From the NCBI GenBank assembly GCA_000495505.1, contig CP006833.1, positions 930,001-994,000 of the forward strand: DNA of 64,000 bases, in the 5' to 3' direction. Source of the DNA: Campylobacter fetus subsp. testudinum 03-427. Lineage in GTDB: Bacteria; Campylobacterota; Campylobacteria; Campylobacterales; Campylobacteraceae. The position numbers and the translations under genes were made by a program. Of the stretch, positions 26,351 through 35,819 are shown in pieces. The notes under the pieces were generated by a model. That model did not search any database. It was given only the letters and a program-made list of their open reading frames with translations, and was not told the origin of the DNA. Every line of letters starts with the position of its first letter. Position 1 is the stretch's first letter.

Positions 26351-28924
26351 TTATATAATATTTACTACTATTTCATCATTAATCGCAGATATTTTTATAC
26401 TATCACCACTTTTTAACTCATCGCGTAGTATCATTTCAGCAAGTTTATCCTCGACTAACTCATAAAGAGCTCTTCTAAGCGGACGCGCGCCATACACCGG
26501 GTCAAATCCCGCTTTAGCTATAAACTCTTTAGCATTTTCATCAAGAACAGCTTTGATACCTCTGTTTTGAAGAGTAGCTTCTAGCTCTTTAAACATTATA
26601 GAAACTATGCCGCTAAGCTCGTTTGCGCCAAGAGGATTAAAGATTACGCAATCATCTAATCTATTTAAAAACTCAGGTTTAAAATACTCTTTTAACGCAT
26701 TTTTTACCGCATTTTCTCTCTCGTCTCCACTTAAATTTGCTATCGCAGAAGAGCCTATATTGCTAGTTAAAATGATGATAGTATTTTTAAAATCCACAGT
26801 AACGCCTTTGTTATCTGTCGCCCTTCCATCATCTAAAATCCCAAGCAGTATATTAAATACGTCTTTATGAGCCTTTTCAACTTCATCAAAAAGTATCACG
26901 CTATAAGGTTTTCTACGAACTGCTTCGGTTAATTGTCCGCCCTCATCGTACCCGACGTATCCAGGAGGTGCTCCAAGCAGCCTTGAGACGCTGTGTTTTT
27001 CCATATATTCACTCATATCAAAACGAACGAGCGCTTTTTCATCGTCAAATAAAAATCTAGCCAAAGCCTTTGCACTCTCTGTTTTACCAACTCCAGTAGG
27101 TCCTAAAAATAAGAAACTTCCAATCGGTCTATTTTGACTGCTAAGCCCTGCTTTGTTTCGTTTTATGGCGCGTGAAAGAGCATGAAGCGCGGCGTCTTGT
27201 CCTACTACGTTACGCTTTAGATACTCTTCTACTTGCAAGAATTTCTCTTTTTCGCTAGTTAGCATACGCTTCACCGAAATTCCAGTCCATTTACTAAGAA
27301 TTCCAGCTACCATATCCTCATCAACTTCGTTTTTAAGTAAAACCCCGCCTTTTTTCATCTCTTCCCATTTGGCTTCTAGCTCTTTTATCTTAGCGCTTGC
27401 TTCTGGGATCTTGCCGTACTCTATCTCTGCGGCTTTTTCATAAGCGTTATTTCTTTTTGCAAGCTCGGCTTCATTTTTAAGACTTTCTATCTGTTTTTTG
27501 GCTTCGCTTATACCGTTAAATACCGCCTTTTCATTTTTAAATTTAACTTCTAGTCCGGATTTTTTCTCATTTAAATTTGCAACCTCTTTTTCTATCTCAT
27601 TAAGACGTTCGCTATTTTTATCACTATTTTCCATTTTTAAAGCTTCTTTTTCGACTATTAGAGTTTCGATCTCTCTTTTAGCCTTTGATAGCTCATAAGG
27701 TTCGCTTTCAATCTGCATTTTAAGCTCAGCTGCGGCTTCATCGATCAAGTCTATGGCTTTATCTGGTAAAAATCTACCGCTTATATATCTATCACTTAGC
27801 TTTGCAGCAGCCACAAGAGCGCTATCTGTGATATTTACGTTATGATGAACCTCTAGCTTGTCTTTGATACCGCGCAAAATTTGCAAAGCTTCATTTACGC
27901 TAGGCTCAGCAACATTTACTGGCTGGAAACGGCGCTGCAAGGCTGCGTCTTTTTCAAAATACTTACGATACTCTTTAAGAGTAGTAGCTCCAACAGCGTG
28001 AAGCTCACCTCTAGCAAGAGCCGGTTTTAGTATATTTGCGGCGTCCATACTGCCCTCGCTAGCTCCAGCTCCTACGATAGTGTGAATTTCGTCTATAAAA
28101 AGTATAATGTTCCCTGCTTTTTTGACCTCGTCTATAACTGCTTTAAGACGGTCTTCAAACTCTCCACGGTATTTTGCTCCGGCGATAAGAGCGCTCATAT
28201 CAAGAGCGATGACGCGTTTGTTTGCAAGACTAGTAGGAACCGCTTTTTTTACTATAAGCTGAGCTAAACCCTCTACTATAGCGGTTTTTCCAACTCCTGG
28301 CTCACCTAGCAAGATAGGGTTATTTTTAGTTTTACGTATGAGAATTTGCATCATTCTAGTTATCTCTTCATCTCTTCCGATAACAGGATCAAGCTCTCCC
28401 TCACTTGCTTTTTTAGTAAGATCTACTCCAAATTTAGAAAGACTATCAAGAGTTTCATCGCTAGTTTGACTATCTACGTTGCGACCACCGCGAATGGCTT
28501 CTAGCTCTTTTTTAAGCTCTATTAAATTTATATATTTACTTAAAATTTCTTTCAAAGGCTCTTTGTCAAGATTACCTAAAATCCAAGTATCAACAGCGAT
28601 ATAACTATCGCCTAAGCTTATCATAACGGCTTTTGCATTTTCTAAGCTATTAACAAGTTCGCTTGAAACTTTGATATTTTCCCTACTAACGTTTGAACTA
28701 GTAAGAAGCTTAGAAGCGCGACTTTTTATGTCAAGTAAGACTGCATCTTTGCTTATGTTTGTTTTATTAAAAATTTGATTTAGTATAGAGCTACTATCTG
28801 CGACTAATGCCCAAAGCATATGCAAACTCAAGGCTTCTGGATTTTTATTACCTATAGCAAGGCTCAGTGAATTTTCAACTAAACTTCTAGTTTGATCGGT
28901 TAATTCTTCAAATATATTTGCCAT
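26351..28924 (-). CDS. clpB: ATP-dependent disaggregase ClpB
   Basis: An 857-residue Hsp100 chaperone, which with DnaK rescues aggregated proteins. Order: N domain (1-145), AAA-1 with Walker [10 protein letters not shown] at 207-215 and FIDEIHT, a middle coiled coil (about 400-530, rich in Glu/Lys) that separates ClpB from ClpA/ClpC, and AAA-2 with GPTGVGKTE and LFDEVEKAH. The C-terminal GARPLRRAL sensor-2 is present. Full length and intact. Expression is probably heat-regulated through the HAIR-like repeat over its promoter. Confidence 0.97.
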   Translation of the reverse strand: MANIFEELTDQTRSLVENSLSLAIGNKNPEALSLHMLWALVADSSSILNQIFNKTNISKDAVLLDIKSRASKLLTSSNVSRENIKVSSELVNSLENAKAVMISLGDSYIAVDTWILGNLDKEPLKEILSKYINLIELKKELEAIRGGRNVDSQTSDETLDSLSKFGVDLTKKASEGELDPVIGRDEEITRMMQILIRKTKNNPILLGEPGVGKTAIVEGLAQLIVKKAVPTSLANKRVIALDMSALIAGAKYRGEFEDRLKAVIDEVKKAGNIILFIDEIHTIVGAGASEGSMDAANILKPALARGELHAVGATTLKEYRKYFEKDAALQRRFQPVNVAEPSVNEALQILRGIKDKLEVHHNVNITDSALVAAAKLSDRYISGRFLPDKAIDLIDEAAAELKMQIESEPYELSKAKREIETLIVEKEALKMENSDKNSERLNEIEKEVANLNEKKSGLEVKFKNEKAVFNGISEAKKQIESLKNEAELAKRNNAYEKAAEIEYGKIPEASAKIKELEAKWEEMKKGGVLLKNEVDEDMVAGILSKWTGISVKRMLTSEKEKFLQVEEYLKRNVVGQDAALHALSRAIKRNKAGLSSQNRPIGSFLFLGPTGVGKTESAKALARFLFDDEKALVRFDMSEYMEKHSVSRLLGAPPGYVGYDEGGQLTEAVRRKPYSVILFDEVEKAHKDVFNILLGILDDGRATDNKGVTVDFKNTIIILTSNIGSSAIANLSGDERENAVKNALKEYFKPEFLNRLDDCVIFNPLGANELSGIVSIMFKELEATLQNRGIKAVLDENAKEFIAKAGFDPVYGARPLRRALYELVEDKLAEMILRDELKSGDSIKISAINDEIVVNII

Positions 28925-28953
28925 TTTTGCTCCTTAAACTTTATATGAGGAGT

Positions 28954-28982
28954 ATTATACAACTTTAGTCTATCTTTGTCAA
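28954..28982 (-). promoter_or_regulatory. Sigma70 promoter of clpB
   Basis: Reading the minus strand, TTGACA (28982-28977), a 17-base spacer and TATAAT (28959-28954) form a perfect-consensus vegetative promoter about 30 bases before the clpB start. Such a strong promoter in front of a heat-shock gene implies repression in unstressed cells. Confidence 0.75.
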
Positions 28983-28983
28983 G
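28963..28983 (-). promoter_or_regulatory. HAIR-like operator (HspR site) at clpB
   Basis: CTTGACA-N7-ACTAAAG matches the HAIR consensus CTTGAGT-N7-ACTCAAG at 11 of 14 positions with exact spacing. It covers the -35 box and most of the spacer, where a bound repressor would block RNA polymerase. HspR is known to repress clpB and related chaperone genes in C. jejuni and H. pylori; its binding here is inferred. Confidence 0.55.
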
Positions 28984-29100
28984 GTTGAGAAATGCTTTTA
29001 GAAATTCATATTATTTTCATAGACTAAAATTTGATATTTTTACCTTAAATTTAGGCAAATTTTAATAGAATTAATGATTTTAAAAATTTGGAGTTTGAAA

Positions 29101-30387
29101 TTGAAAAAGAAAAATTTTTTTCAAGCATTTGGATTTGTTTTAGTTCTAAGCATAGGACTATTTACAACACTTGATGCGAAACAAAACAGTGAAGATAGCA
29201 GACTAGAAGCTCTTGCAAAACTTACAAAGACAATCGCAATTGTAGAAAAATACTATGTAGATGATCAGAATTTTACTCAAATAATCGACAAAACCATAAC
29301 AGGTCTTATGTCAAATTTAGACGCTCATTCTAGTTTTCTTGATGAAAAAGCATTTAAAGATATGCAGATACAAACAAGCGGTGAGTTTGGCGGTCTTGGT
29401 ATAACAGTAGGAATGAAAGATGGAGCTCTAACTGTTATAGCGCCTATAGATGACACCCCAGCATTTAAAGCAGGAGTGAAATCAGGCGATGTTATATTAA
29501 GGATAGATGGCAACTCTACTATCGGGATAACCATAGATGAAGCAGTAAGTAAAATGCGCGGCAAACCAAAGACTCCAGTTGTCATTACAGTAGTAAGAAA
29601 AGGCGAAAAAAAGCCGTTTGATCTTACTATAGTTCGAGATATCATCAAAGTAGAATCTGTACAAGCAAAGTTGATAAAAGATGATAATATACTCTATCTA
29701 AGAGTTACAAATTTCGACCAGCACGTAACAGCAAAAGCTAAAGAATTTATAAAAGAAAATCCAAATGTAAAAGGTATAGTGCTAGATCTTAGAAATAATC
29801 CTGGTGGGCTTTTAAATCAAGCAGTCGGCTTAGCAAATTTATTTATAGATAAAGGCACTATCGTTTCACAAAAAGGTAGAAGCAAAGATGAAGACGAAAA
29901 TTACGTCGCCGATCCGTCTTTATTTGCCACAAAAGCTCCTTTAGTCGTGTTAGTAAATGGAGGAAGTGCAAGTGCAAGTGAGATAGTTAGCGGAGCGCTG
30001 CAAGACTTAAAGCGAGCTGTTGTAGTCGGTGAAAATACATTTGGAAAAGGTAGCGTACAAATAGTTATGCCTATCGATAAAACAGAAGCTCTTAGACTTA
30101 CTGTCGCAAGATACTATCTACCAAGTGGCCGCACGATACAAGCAGTCGGCGTAAAACCTGATGTTATAGTGTATCCTGGTAAAGCTCCGACTGAAGATGA
30201 GAATGGATTTAGCTTAAAAGAGAGTGATTTGAAACAGCACTTAGAAAGTGAATTAAATAAAATAGAACCAAAAAAAGATGAAAAAAATAGCAAAGAAAAT
30301 AAAAATATCATCACGCAAAAAGAGATTTATGATGATATTCAACTAAAAACTGCTATAGATACTATAAAGATATTAAACATCAAGTAA
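29101..30387 (+). CDS. ctpA: Carboxy-terminal processing protease (S41 family)
   Basis: A 428-residue secreted serine protease. The N-terminus has a signal peptide ([20 protein letters not shown]), then the tail-binding [10 protein letters not shown] region, a PDZ domain (about 85-170, GLGITVG onward) and the S41 core with [14 protein letters not shown] (catalytic Ser) and GKGSVQ (catalytic Lys). It trims periplasmic protein C-termini and may affect cell shape. I start at TTG 29101 because GGAG lies seven bases ahead and it opens directly on a normal signal peptide. The ATG nine codons earlier has no ribosome-binding site, but cannot be excluded. Confidence 0.92.
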   Translation: MKKKNFFQAFGFVLVLSIGLFTTLDAKQNSEDSRLEALAKLTKTIAIVEKYYVDDQNFTQIIDKTITGLMSNLDAHSSFLDEKAFKDMQIQTSGEFGGLGITVGMKDGALTVIAPIDDTPAFKAGVKSGDVILRIDGNSTIGITIDEAVSKMRGKPKTPVVITVVRKGEKKPFDLTIVRDIIKVESVQAKLIKDDNILYLRVTNFDQHVTAKAKEFIKENPNVKGIVLDLRNNPGGLLNQAVGLANLFIDKGTIVSQKGRSKDEDENYVADPSLFATKAPLVVLVNGGSASASEIVSGALQDLKRAVVVGENTFGKGSVQIVMPIDKTEALRLTVARYYLPSGRTIQAVGVKPDVIVYPGKAPTEDENGFSLKESDLKQHLESELNKIEPKKDEKNSKENKNIITQKEIYDDIQLKTAIDTIKILNIK

Positions 30388-30397
30388 GGAGAAAATC

Positions 30398-31111
30398 GTG
30401 GAAAAATTAGAAATGATCTACGAAGGCAAAGGGAAAAAGATGTGGTCTGTCAAAGGACATGACGACTTGTTGATAGCTGAATTTAAAGATGATTTGACAG
30501 CATTTAATGCTGAAAAAAAAGGTTCTGAAAGCGGTAAAGGCGCATTAAATAATAAAATTTCAACTGCACTTTTTAAACTTTTAAAAAGCAAAGGTATAGA
30601 AACTGCACTTGTTGAAACCATCAACGACACCGAACAAGTCGTGAAAAAATGTAAAATCATACCTCTTGAAGTGGTTGTAAGAAACATAGCAACAGGAAGT
30701 CTAAGCAAAAGACTTGCGATAAAAGAAGGAACTGTTTTACCATTTACTTTAGTAGAGTTTTATTACAAAGATGACGCTTTAGGTGATCCTTTGGTAAATG
30801 ATGAACACTGTATCATAATGGATCTTGTAAAAAGTGAAAACGATCTTGATAGATTGAAACATTTAGGAAGAGAGATAAACTCTATTTTATTTCCATTTTT
30901 TAAAGAAAAAGGCTTGAAACTAGTCGATTTTAAGATAGAATTTGGTGTAGATAAAGATGGAAATATACTTCTTGCCGATGAGATAAGCCCTGATAGTTGT
31001 CGTTTTTGGGACGCCATAACAAATGAAAAAATGGACAAAGATAGATTCAGACAAGATCTAGGAAGTGTAAAAGTTGCGTATGAAGAGGTTCTTAGACGCA
31101 TACTTTCTTAG
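30398..31111 (+). CDS. purC: Phosphoribosylaminoimidazole-succinocarboxamide synthase
   Basis: A 237-residue SAICAR synthetase that couples CAIR and aspartate with ATP in purine synthesis. Motifs are YEGKGKKMW at the start, FKDDLTAFN, the substrate-binding [13 protein letters not shown], and [14 protein letters not shown]. It starts with GTG at 30398, with AAGGAG seven bases ahead, ten bases after the protease stop. purS and purQ follow 126 bases on, after a long hairpin. Confidence 0.95.
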   Translation: MEKLEMIYEGKGKKMWSVKGHDDLLIAEFKDDLTAFNAEKKGSESGKGALNNKISTALFKLLKSKGIETALVETINDTEQVVKKCKIIPLEVVVRNIATGSLSKRLAIKEGTVLPFTLVEFYYKDDALGDPLVNDEHCIIMDLVKSENDLDRLKHLGREINSILFPFFKEKGLKLVDFKIEFGVDKDGNILLADEISPDSCRFWDAITNEKMDKDRFRQDLGSVKVAYEEVLRRILS

Positions 31112-31134
31112 AATTATCCCATAATTTAAAACTG

Positions 31135-31197
31135 CTTTTTTGGCTATTTTGGTAGATTTGGTATTTTGATCACTTTTACTTAAAATAGCTCAAAAAG
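31135..31197 (+). repeat. Long imperfect inverted repeat between purC and purS
   Basis: CTTTTTTGGCTATTTT (31135-31150) can pair with AAAATAGCTCAAAAAG (31182-31197) over 16 positions with one mismatch and one G-T pair, closing a 31-base loop. It lies in the only sizeable gap of the pur gene run and ends 40 bases before purS. It may be a transcription attenuator, a processing site or a partial terminator. It does not resemble a purine riboswitch. Confidence 0.45.
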
Positions 31198-31237
31198 TTT
31201 TGTTTAAAGACTTAGATATTAAATTTAAAGGTTTTAT

Positions 31238-31468
31238 ATGAAAGTAACAATAAACGTTTTTTTAAAAAATGGAGTTTTAGATCCAGCCGGTAAAGCGACT
31301 AAACATGCTCTATCTTCACTTGGTTTTAACGGTATAAATGATGCTAGGATAGGAAAACAGATAATTTTAAATTTAGATGACAAAACTAGCGATGAAGATA
31401 TAAAAAAAATGTGTGAAGAGCTTCTTGCTAATACAGTAATAGAAGATTATGAGATCATAAAAGGCTAA
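31238..31468 (+). CDS. purS: Phosphoribosylformylglycinamidine synthase subunit PurS
   Basis: A 76-residue small subunit of the three-part FGAM synthase (PurS, PurQ and a separate small-type PurL). It is normal length and begins KVTINVFLKNGVLDPAGKA, the hallmark of PurS. It bridges PurQ and PurL so that glutamine-derived ammonia can reach the synthase site. purQ starts two bases after its stop; purL is not in the window. Confidence 0.95.
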   Translation: MKVTINVFLKNGVLDPAGKATKHALSSLGFNGINDARIGKQIILNLDDKTSDEDIKKMCEELLANTVIEDYEIIKG

Positions 31469-31470
31469 AA

Positions 31471-32136
31471 ATGAAAGTAGCTATAATACATTTTCCAGGA
31501 ACAAACTGCGAAAGAGATACTCAGTACGCGTTTGATAAATTAGGATGTAAAACTCAAATTATCTGGCATAAAGAAACTAGCGTAGATACTGACTTGATCA
31601 TACTTCCTGGCGGCTTTAGTTATGGTGATTATCTAAGAACTGCTGCTATAGCTAAGTTTAGCCCGATTATGAATGCGGTAGTAGATCACGCCAAAAAAGG
31701 CGGTCTTGTGCTTGGAATTTGTAATGGATTTCAAATGCTTTTAGAAACAAATCTTTTAGATGGAGCAATGAGAAGAAATGAAAATATGAGCTTTATAAGC
31801 AAATTTCATTACTTAAAAATCATATCAAACAACAATAAATTTTTATCAAATTTAAATAATGGAGACATAGTAGATATACCTTTAGCTCATGGCGAGGGAA
31901 ACTACTACGCCGATGATGATACTATAAAAAGATTGTATGACAATGATCAAGTATTGCTAAAATACTGCGATAAAGATGGCAATATTGTCGATATAAACGG
32001 CTCGATTGACTCTATAGCAGGAATTTGTAATAAAAATAAAAATATATTTGGGCTAATGCCTCATCCAGAACGCGCCGTAGAAAGCATTCTTGGAAGTCAA
32101 GACGGTATAAAAATGCTAAAAGGGTTGATTTGTTAA
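31471..32136 (+). CDS. purQ: Phosphoribosylformylglycinamidine synthase glutaminase PurQ
   Basis: A 221-residue class I glutamine amidotransferase. The triad is visible: Cys in LGICNGFQML and His/Glu in MPHPERAVE. The start KVAIIHFPGTNCERD is typical. It releases ammonia from glutamine for the PurL subunit in the fourth step of purine synthesis. Its end overlaps the next gene by seven bases. Confidence 0.96.
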   Translation: MKVAIIHFPGTNCERDTQYAFDKLGCKTQIIWHKETSVDTDLIILPGGFSYGDYLRTAAIAKFSPIMNAVVDHAKKGGLVLGICNGFQMLLETNLLDGAMRRNENMSFISKFHYLKIISNNNKFLSNLNNGDIVDIPLAHGEGNYYADDDTIKRLYDNDQVLLKYCDKDGNIVDINGSIDSIAGICNKNKNIFGLMPHPERAVESILGSQDGIKMLKGLIC

Positions 32137-33380
32137 AGTATATTTTACTGTTATTTTTACCTTTTTATACTGCTTTAGTAGCACAAGAAGTTAGTATTTT
32201 TGATATGATAGGCGGTAAAACGACGCAAAATAAAGAAAATACAATAAAAAACAACCAACAGCAAAATGTGATATTGCAACAAGATACAAAAAAGAAGATT
32301 CTTCCTTCTGAAATACAAAAAATCGCTCCAACAGATGAGCCAGATGAAAACATAGATAGCACACAAATTTACCAACCCATAGAGCCAAACAGGCTCATAC
32401 TAACAACATCTAAAATTCCTAGATCCGTATATATCTATCAAATTTTTAGTATGAAACTAAAAGCAGATACGGAGCAAAATTTAAATTTTGACTTAAACTT
32501 AACTGTGGATTCAAATGACCTGATATGGCTAAATCCAAAACCAAATTGGAGTGAGCTTAAACGAGGAGTTTATGAAACAACACTATGGTTTGAAGCAAAC
32601 AGTACAAATGCAAATATCAACAATATAACTTTAACTCTAAATAGAAATGATAGCTTCTTTCAAAAATCAAACGTAAGTCCGGAAATTCCGCTTATTAAAA
32701 ACTTAAAAGCAGATGATAAATTTGCAAATATGGTTGCTGATAAGTTAGAGATTAAAAAGGTAAAAAGTTCTAAATTTGATGAGCTTTATAACTTAATAAC
32801 AATAGAACTTGAGAGCAAAAACGGAAATTTGAGCTCGTTTTTTATACCGCAAAACTTTGAAAAACAAGGGATAGAGTCTATCAAAGGAGATTTTGTAAAT
32901 CAAAACGGTAACTACTTCATCATAGCGGATAAAGATATAAAGAGTATAAACTTTAACTATTACAATCTAAAAAGCTCTAAATTTGAAAGTTTTGATATAG
33001 ATGTAAAAGTTGAAGTCGATGATCTTAGTACGCAAGTAAATTTAAATCCTAAAGAGAGTGAGTTTGAGTTATACAAAGATATTTCTTTATACTCTATAAT
33101 TGTGATTTTCTTGCTATTATTTATATTTAAAAGAAGCTACTATTCGCTTATTATCGCTATAGCATTTAGTATATATACATTTTACGATAACAGACCTTTT
33201 AGCGATGCTAAACTTAAAATTAATTCTGAAGTCAAAATACTTCCTACGCAAAACTCAACTATATTTTTTGTAGCTAACAAACCTGAAAAGGTAAAAATAA
33301 TGGCAAAAAACGGAAATTATACAAAAATACTTCTTGATAATAAGAAAATCGGCTGGGTATCAAATGAAAATATTGAATAA
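32130..33380 (+). CDS. Membrane-anchored periplasmic protein with C-terminal SH3-like domain
   Basis: A 416-residue protein of unknown function. It has a signal peptide (residues 1-18, YILLLFLPFYTALVA), a Gln/Asn-rich linker, and a long beta-rich periplasmic part (about 80-315) faintly like BatD/oxygen-tolerance proteins. Two adjacent membrane helices (about 323-333 and 339-352) follow, then a C-terminal SH3b-like module (364-416) ending KIGWVSNENIE. The start is TTG 32130 with AAAGGG ahead, inside purQ. As I recall, C. jejuni has an equivalent gene at this place, between purQ and plsC. An envelope role is inferred only from layout. Confidence 0.7.
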   Translation: MLKYILLLFLPFYTALVAQEVSIFDMIGGKTTQNKENTIKNNQQQNVILQQDTKKKILPSEIQKIAPTDEPDENIDSTQIYQPIEPNRLILTTSKIPRSVYIYQIFSMKLKADTEQNLNFDLNLTVDSNDLIWLNPKPNWSELKRGVYETTLWFEANSTNANINNITLTLNRNDSFFQKSNVSPEIPLIKNLKADDKFANMVADKLEIKKVKSSKFDELYNLITIELESKNGNLSSFFIPQNFEKQGIESIKGDFVNQNGNYFIIADKDIKSINFNYYNLKSSKFESFDIDVKVEVDDLSTQVNLNPKESEFELYKDISLYSIIVIFLLLFIFKRSYYSLIIAIAFSIYTFYDNRPFSDAKLKINSEVKILPTQNSTIFFVANKPEKVKIMAKNGNYTKILLDNKKIGWVSNENIE

Positions 33381-34041
33381 AATAAAAACTGCACTTTATG
33401 CTATAGAGCTTATTTTGAGTATAGCTGGAGTTGTTCTTTTTATGGCTATTTTCAAAGATAAAAATCGTCAGATCAGGCGTATGTGGGCAAAATTACAGCG
33501 ATTTTTTATAGGATATCAGCTAGAAGTAGTAGGAAACCCTATCGATGAAGCAAATTTAATAATAATAAATCATCAAAGCGTACTTGATATAATAGTTATG
33601 GAAGAGATACATCCAGCAAATTTATCTTGGATAGCCAAAAAAGAGATAGGCAAAATACCTATAATAGGCAAAATACTTACGATACCAAAAATGATCCCAG
33701 TAGATAGAAACGATCCTAGGTCGCTTCCAAAACTCATAAAAGACGTAAAAGATAGAGTAGATAACAACAGAGTCGTGGCGATGTTTCCTGAGGGCACAAG
33801 AAGCGAAGGAGATAAGCTTCTTAAATTTCAAAGCGGAGCTAAAATAATCGTTTCAAAACTAAATTTAAAAGTACAACCGGTGCTTATCATAAACTCAAGA
33901 AATATTTTAGATACAAAAAAATTTAAGCTAAATAGCGGACTGCTAAAAGTCATATATATGGACTTAGTCGATACTAGCAGTGAGAATTGGCTAGAAGAAA
34001 CTAGAGCAAAAATGCAAACTCTTTTAGATCAAAACATATGA
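33364..34041 (+). CDS. plsC: 1-acyl-sn-glycerol-3-phosphate acyltransferase
   Basis: A 225-residue membrane acyltransferase making phosphatidic acid from lysophosphatidate. The catalytic NHQSVLD (HX4D) box follows an N-terminal membrane helix (ALYAIELILSIAGVVLFMAI); KKEIGKIPIIGK, PVDRND and FPEGTRSEG are the other family blocks. I start at ATG 33364, overlapping the preceding gene by 17 bases; the upstream alternative adds ten residues without a ribosome-binding site. The stop overlaps the crcB start. Confidence 0.93.
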   Translation: MKILNKIKTALYAIELILSIAGVVLFMAIFKDKNRQIRRMWAKLQRFFIGYQLEVVGNPIDEANLIIINHQSVLDIIVMEEIHPANLSWIAKKEIGKIPIIGKILTIPKMIPVDRNDPRSLPKLIKDVKDRVDNNRVVAMFPEGTRSEGDKLLKFQSGAKIIVSKLNLKVQPVLIINSRNILDTKKFKLNSGLLKVIYMDLVDTSSENWLEETRAKMQTLLDQNI

Positions 34042-34424
34042 GTTTTACAACTATTTTTTATATAGGATTTGGTGGAGCTCTTGGAGCTATACTAAGAAGT
34101 TTAACAAACGGATTTGTAAGTAAAATATTTCCAAATTTAGCTTTTCCTCTTGGTACTTTGAGTGTAAATGTTATAGGTGGATTTTTTATAGGGTTTTTAA
34201 TGAGCCTTGCTTCAAATATACATATGGATATAAATTTAAAATCATTTTTAGTAACGGGATTTTTAGGAGGGCTTACGACATTTTCTACATTTAGTTATGA
34301 AAATATGCTTTTACTGCAATCAGGGAATTATACAAACGCATTTTTAAATATCGCTTCAAATTTATTCTTATCTTTGCTATTTTGTTATTTTGGATTTTGG
34401 ATAGTTAAAGCTATGTACGCATAG
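34038..34424 (+). CDS. crcB: Fluoride channel CrcB/Fluc
   Basis: A 128-residue four-helix membrane protein that exports fluoride as a dual-topology dimer. Motifs are GGALGAILR, the pore-lining LSVNVIGGFFIGFL, and GLTTFSTFSYE with the central sodium and phenylalanine-box residues. Full length. It overlaps plsC by four bases (ATGA). I see no fluoride riboswitch ahead of it, which fits its position at the end of an operon. Confidence 0.95.
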   Translation: MSFTTIFYIGFGGALGAILRSLTNGFVSKIFPNLAFPLGTLSVNVIGGFFIGFLMSLASNIHMDINLKSFLVTGFLGGLTTFSTFSYENMLLLQSGNYTNAFLNIASNLFLSLLFCYFGFWIVKAMYA

Positions 34425-34456
34425 CTAAGAGAGTGGGATCTCTTAGCTGTTTTTTT
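34423..34456 (+). terminator. Intrinsic terminator after crcB
   Basis: AGCTAAGAGA (34423-34432) and TCTCTTAGCT (34439-34448) form a perfect 10-base stem with a six-base loop, followed by seven T. The stem starts on the crcB stop codon and the T run meets the end of the convergent cdtC, so it closes the pur-plsC-crcB transcript. Confidence 0.9.
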
Positions 34457-35006
34457 AGCGAGTAATTCTAGCTTGATTAAACGCGGGAGATATATTAAAC
34501 AAATTTTCAAGAGGTATATCTTGATTTTCATCTACCACGCAAGGTTTAAGTCCTATTTGATCTATCGTCTGTTTGGCGTAAGGATTTACTACACTAAGAC
34601 AAAAGCCTCGCTTTGTTATACTTTGGATCTGAACTGCAGATGAGATAGTAGGTAGTATGCTAAATGCAACTCCATATAGCCCGACTGCCGTACTTTCGCA
34701 TCTAGTTACGCCAAATTTATCTCTGATATCTATACTTAAACAATCACCCGGTTGAATAGCCGATACAAATTGAACTACTCCAAATGGGAATTTCCCTAGT
34801 TTAGATGGAAGCCGTATTTCGCTTATTGTCCAGTTAGATCCTAAAGCAGCTTTTCCTCCATCATCTCTTGTTATAGGAACTCCTGTTAGCAAGCTTCTTA
34901 TAGATATTATAGGCGTGTAATCAGAAGGTTCATCTATAGCATATAAATATGTTGATGATATTAAAATAGCCAAACCAAGTGCAATTTTTTTATATATGTA
35001 TTTCAT
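34455..35006 (-). CDS. cdtC: Cytolethal distending toxin subunit C
   Basis: A 183-residue ricin-B-like subunit. A signal peptide (residues 1-23, IALGLAILISSTYLYA) precedes the lectin fold. With CdtA it forms the cell-binding dimer that brings CdtB into host cells. Conserved pieces include TPIISIRSLLTGVPI, LPSKLGKFPFGVVQFV and TKRGFCLSVVNPYAK. Length is close to other Campylobacter CdtC. It is the last gene of the toxin operon, nine bases after cdtB; its stop abuts the crcB terminator. Confidence 0.92.
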   Translation of the reverse strand: MKYIYKKIALGLAILISSTYLYAIDEPSDYTPIISIRSLLTGVPITRDDGGKAALGSNWTISEIRLPSKLGKFPFGVVQFVSAIQPGDCLSIDIRDKFGVTRCESTAVGLYGVAFSILPTISSAVQIQSITKRGFCLSVVNPYAKQTIDQIGLKPCVVDENQDIPLENLFNISPAFNQARITR

Positions 35007-35015
35007 TTTTGTTCC

Positions 35016-35810
35016 TTAAAATTTTCTAAAATTTACTGGTACATGGTCCGATGTGATTTGAGCTCTCATATTTGCTAGCATAAGTATAGCAGCTATAGCA
35101 GGAGATGAAAAAGCACCTGTTCCAGAGTTTCCAGCAACAAGATAATCAAGCGTTCTACCACTGCTTTGAGTCGGTGCGTTTGGAGCGATAATGCTAACTC
35201 TATCTCTAAGTCCGCCCTCCAAAGCTCCAAGCAAAGAGCTTGGCTCGCGGTTGAAATCCCCACCAATGACCCAATTTATATTTCCTTGTCCTATAAAAGA
35301 GTCATGCACATGATGAATCAAAGATGGAGCGTCTGGTCCTCCACTAGCCAAAGCATGAGCTGTAAAAAATACGTCGTTTCCTATATGTATCCCAATAGCA
35401 GGTCTAGCAGCAGTGATTTCAGGATATACTACGCTTACATTATCGGCTCTTCTATTTGAAACGATAGCTAAATTTACCCTATTTGCGCCAACATCTATCC
35501 TAGAGTGATAGATATAAACCGTATTTGGACGTGAGTTGGTACCTAAATTCCACGTATATTCATCTACTGGAGTACCACCTTGAAAAACACGTTGAGTATT
35601 TACCGCTGTAGCTGGTATGCTTCCTGATTCTTGTAGCATAAGTATATCAGCCGCAGCGTCTCCTGTTATCAACTGCCTTACATTTACGTTCCACTTGCTC
35701 TCAGTAGAAGCAGATGATCCTTGCATGTTCCAAGTAGCGATTTTATAATCCTCTATAGCCGCAAAACTTAGACTTGCGCTAAGTAGTGCTAGTATTATGA
35801 TCTTTTTCAT
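35016..35810 (-). CDS. cdtB: Cytolethal distending toxin subunit B (DNase I-like)
   Basis: A 264-residue active subunit that enters the host nucleus and damages DNA, causing G2 arrest. A signal peptide (1-18) precedes the endonuclease/exonuclease/phosphatase fold starting YKIATWNMQG. The catalytic and metal residues are present: Glu61 in LQE, His152 in TAHA, Asp185 and Asn187 in GGDFN, Asp222 in LDYL, and Asp255-His256 in SDHVP. Nothing suggests inactivation. Confidence 0.96.
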   Translation of the reverse strand: MKKIIILALLSASLSFAAIEDYKIATWNMQGSSASTESKWNVNVRQLITGDAAADILMLQESGSIPATAVNTQRVFQGGTPVDEYTWNLGTNSRPNTVYIYHSRIDVGANRVNLAIVSNRRADNVSVVYPEITAARPAIGIHIGNDVFFTAHALASGGPDAPSLIHHVHDSFIGQGNINWVIGGDFNREPSSLLGALEGGLRDRVSIIAPNAPTQSSGRTLDYLVAGNSGTGAFSSPAIAAILMLANMRAQITSDHVPVNFRKF

Positions 35811-35819
35811 TTTTATCCT

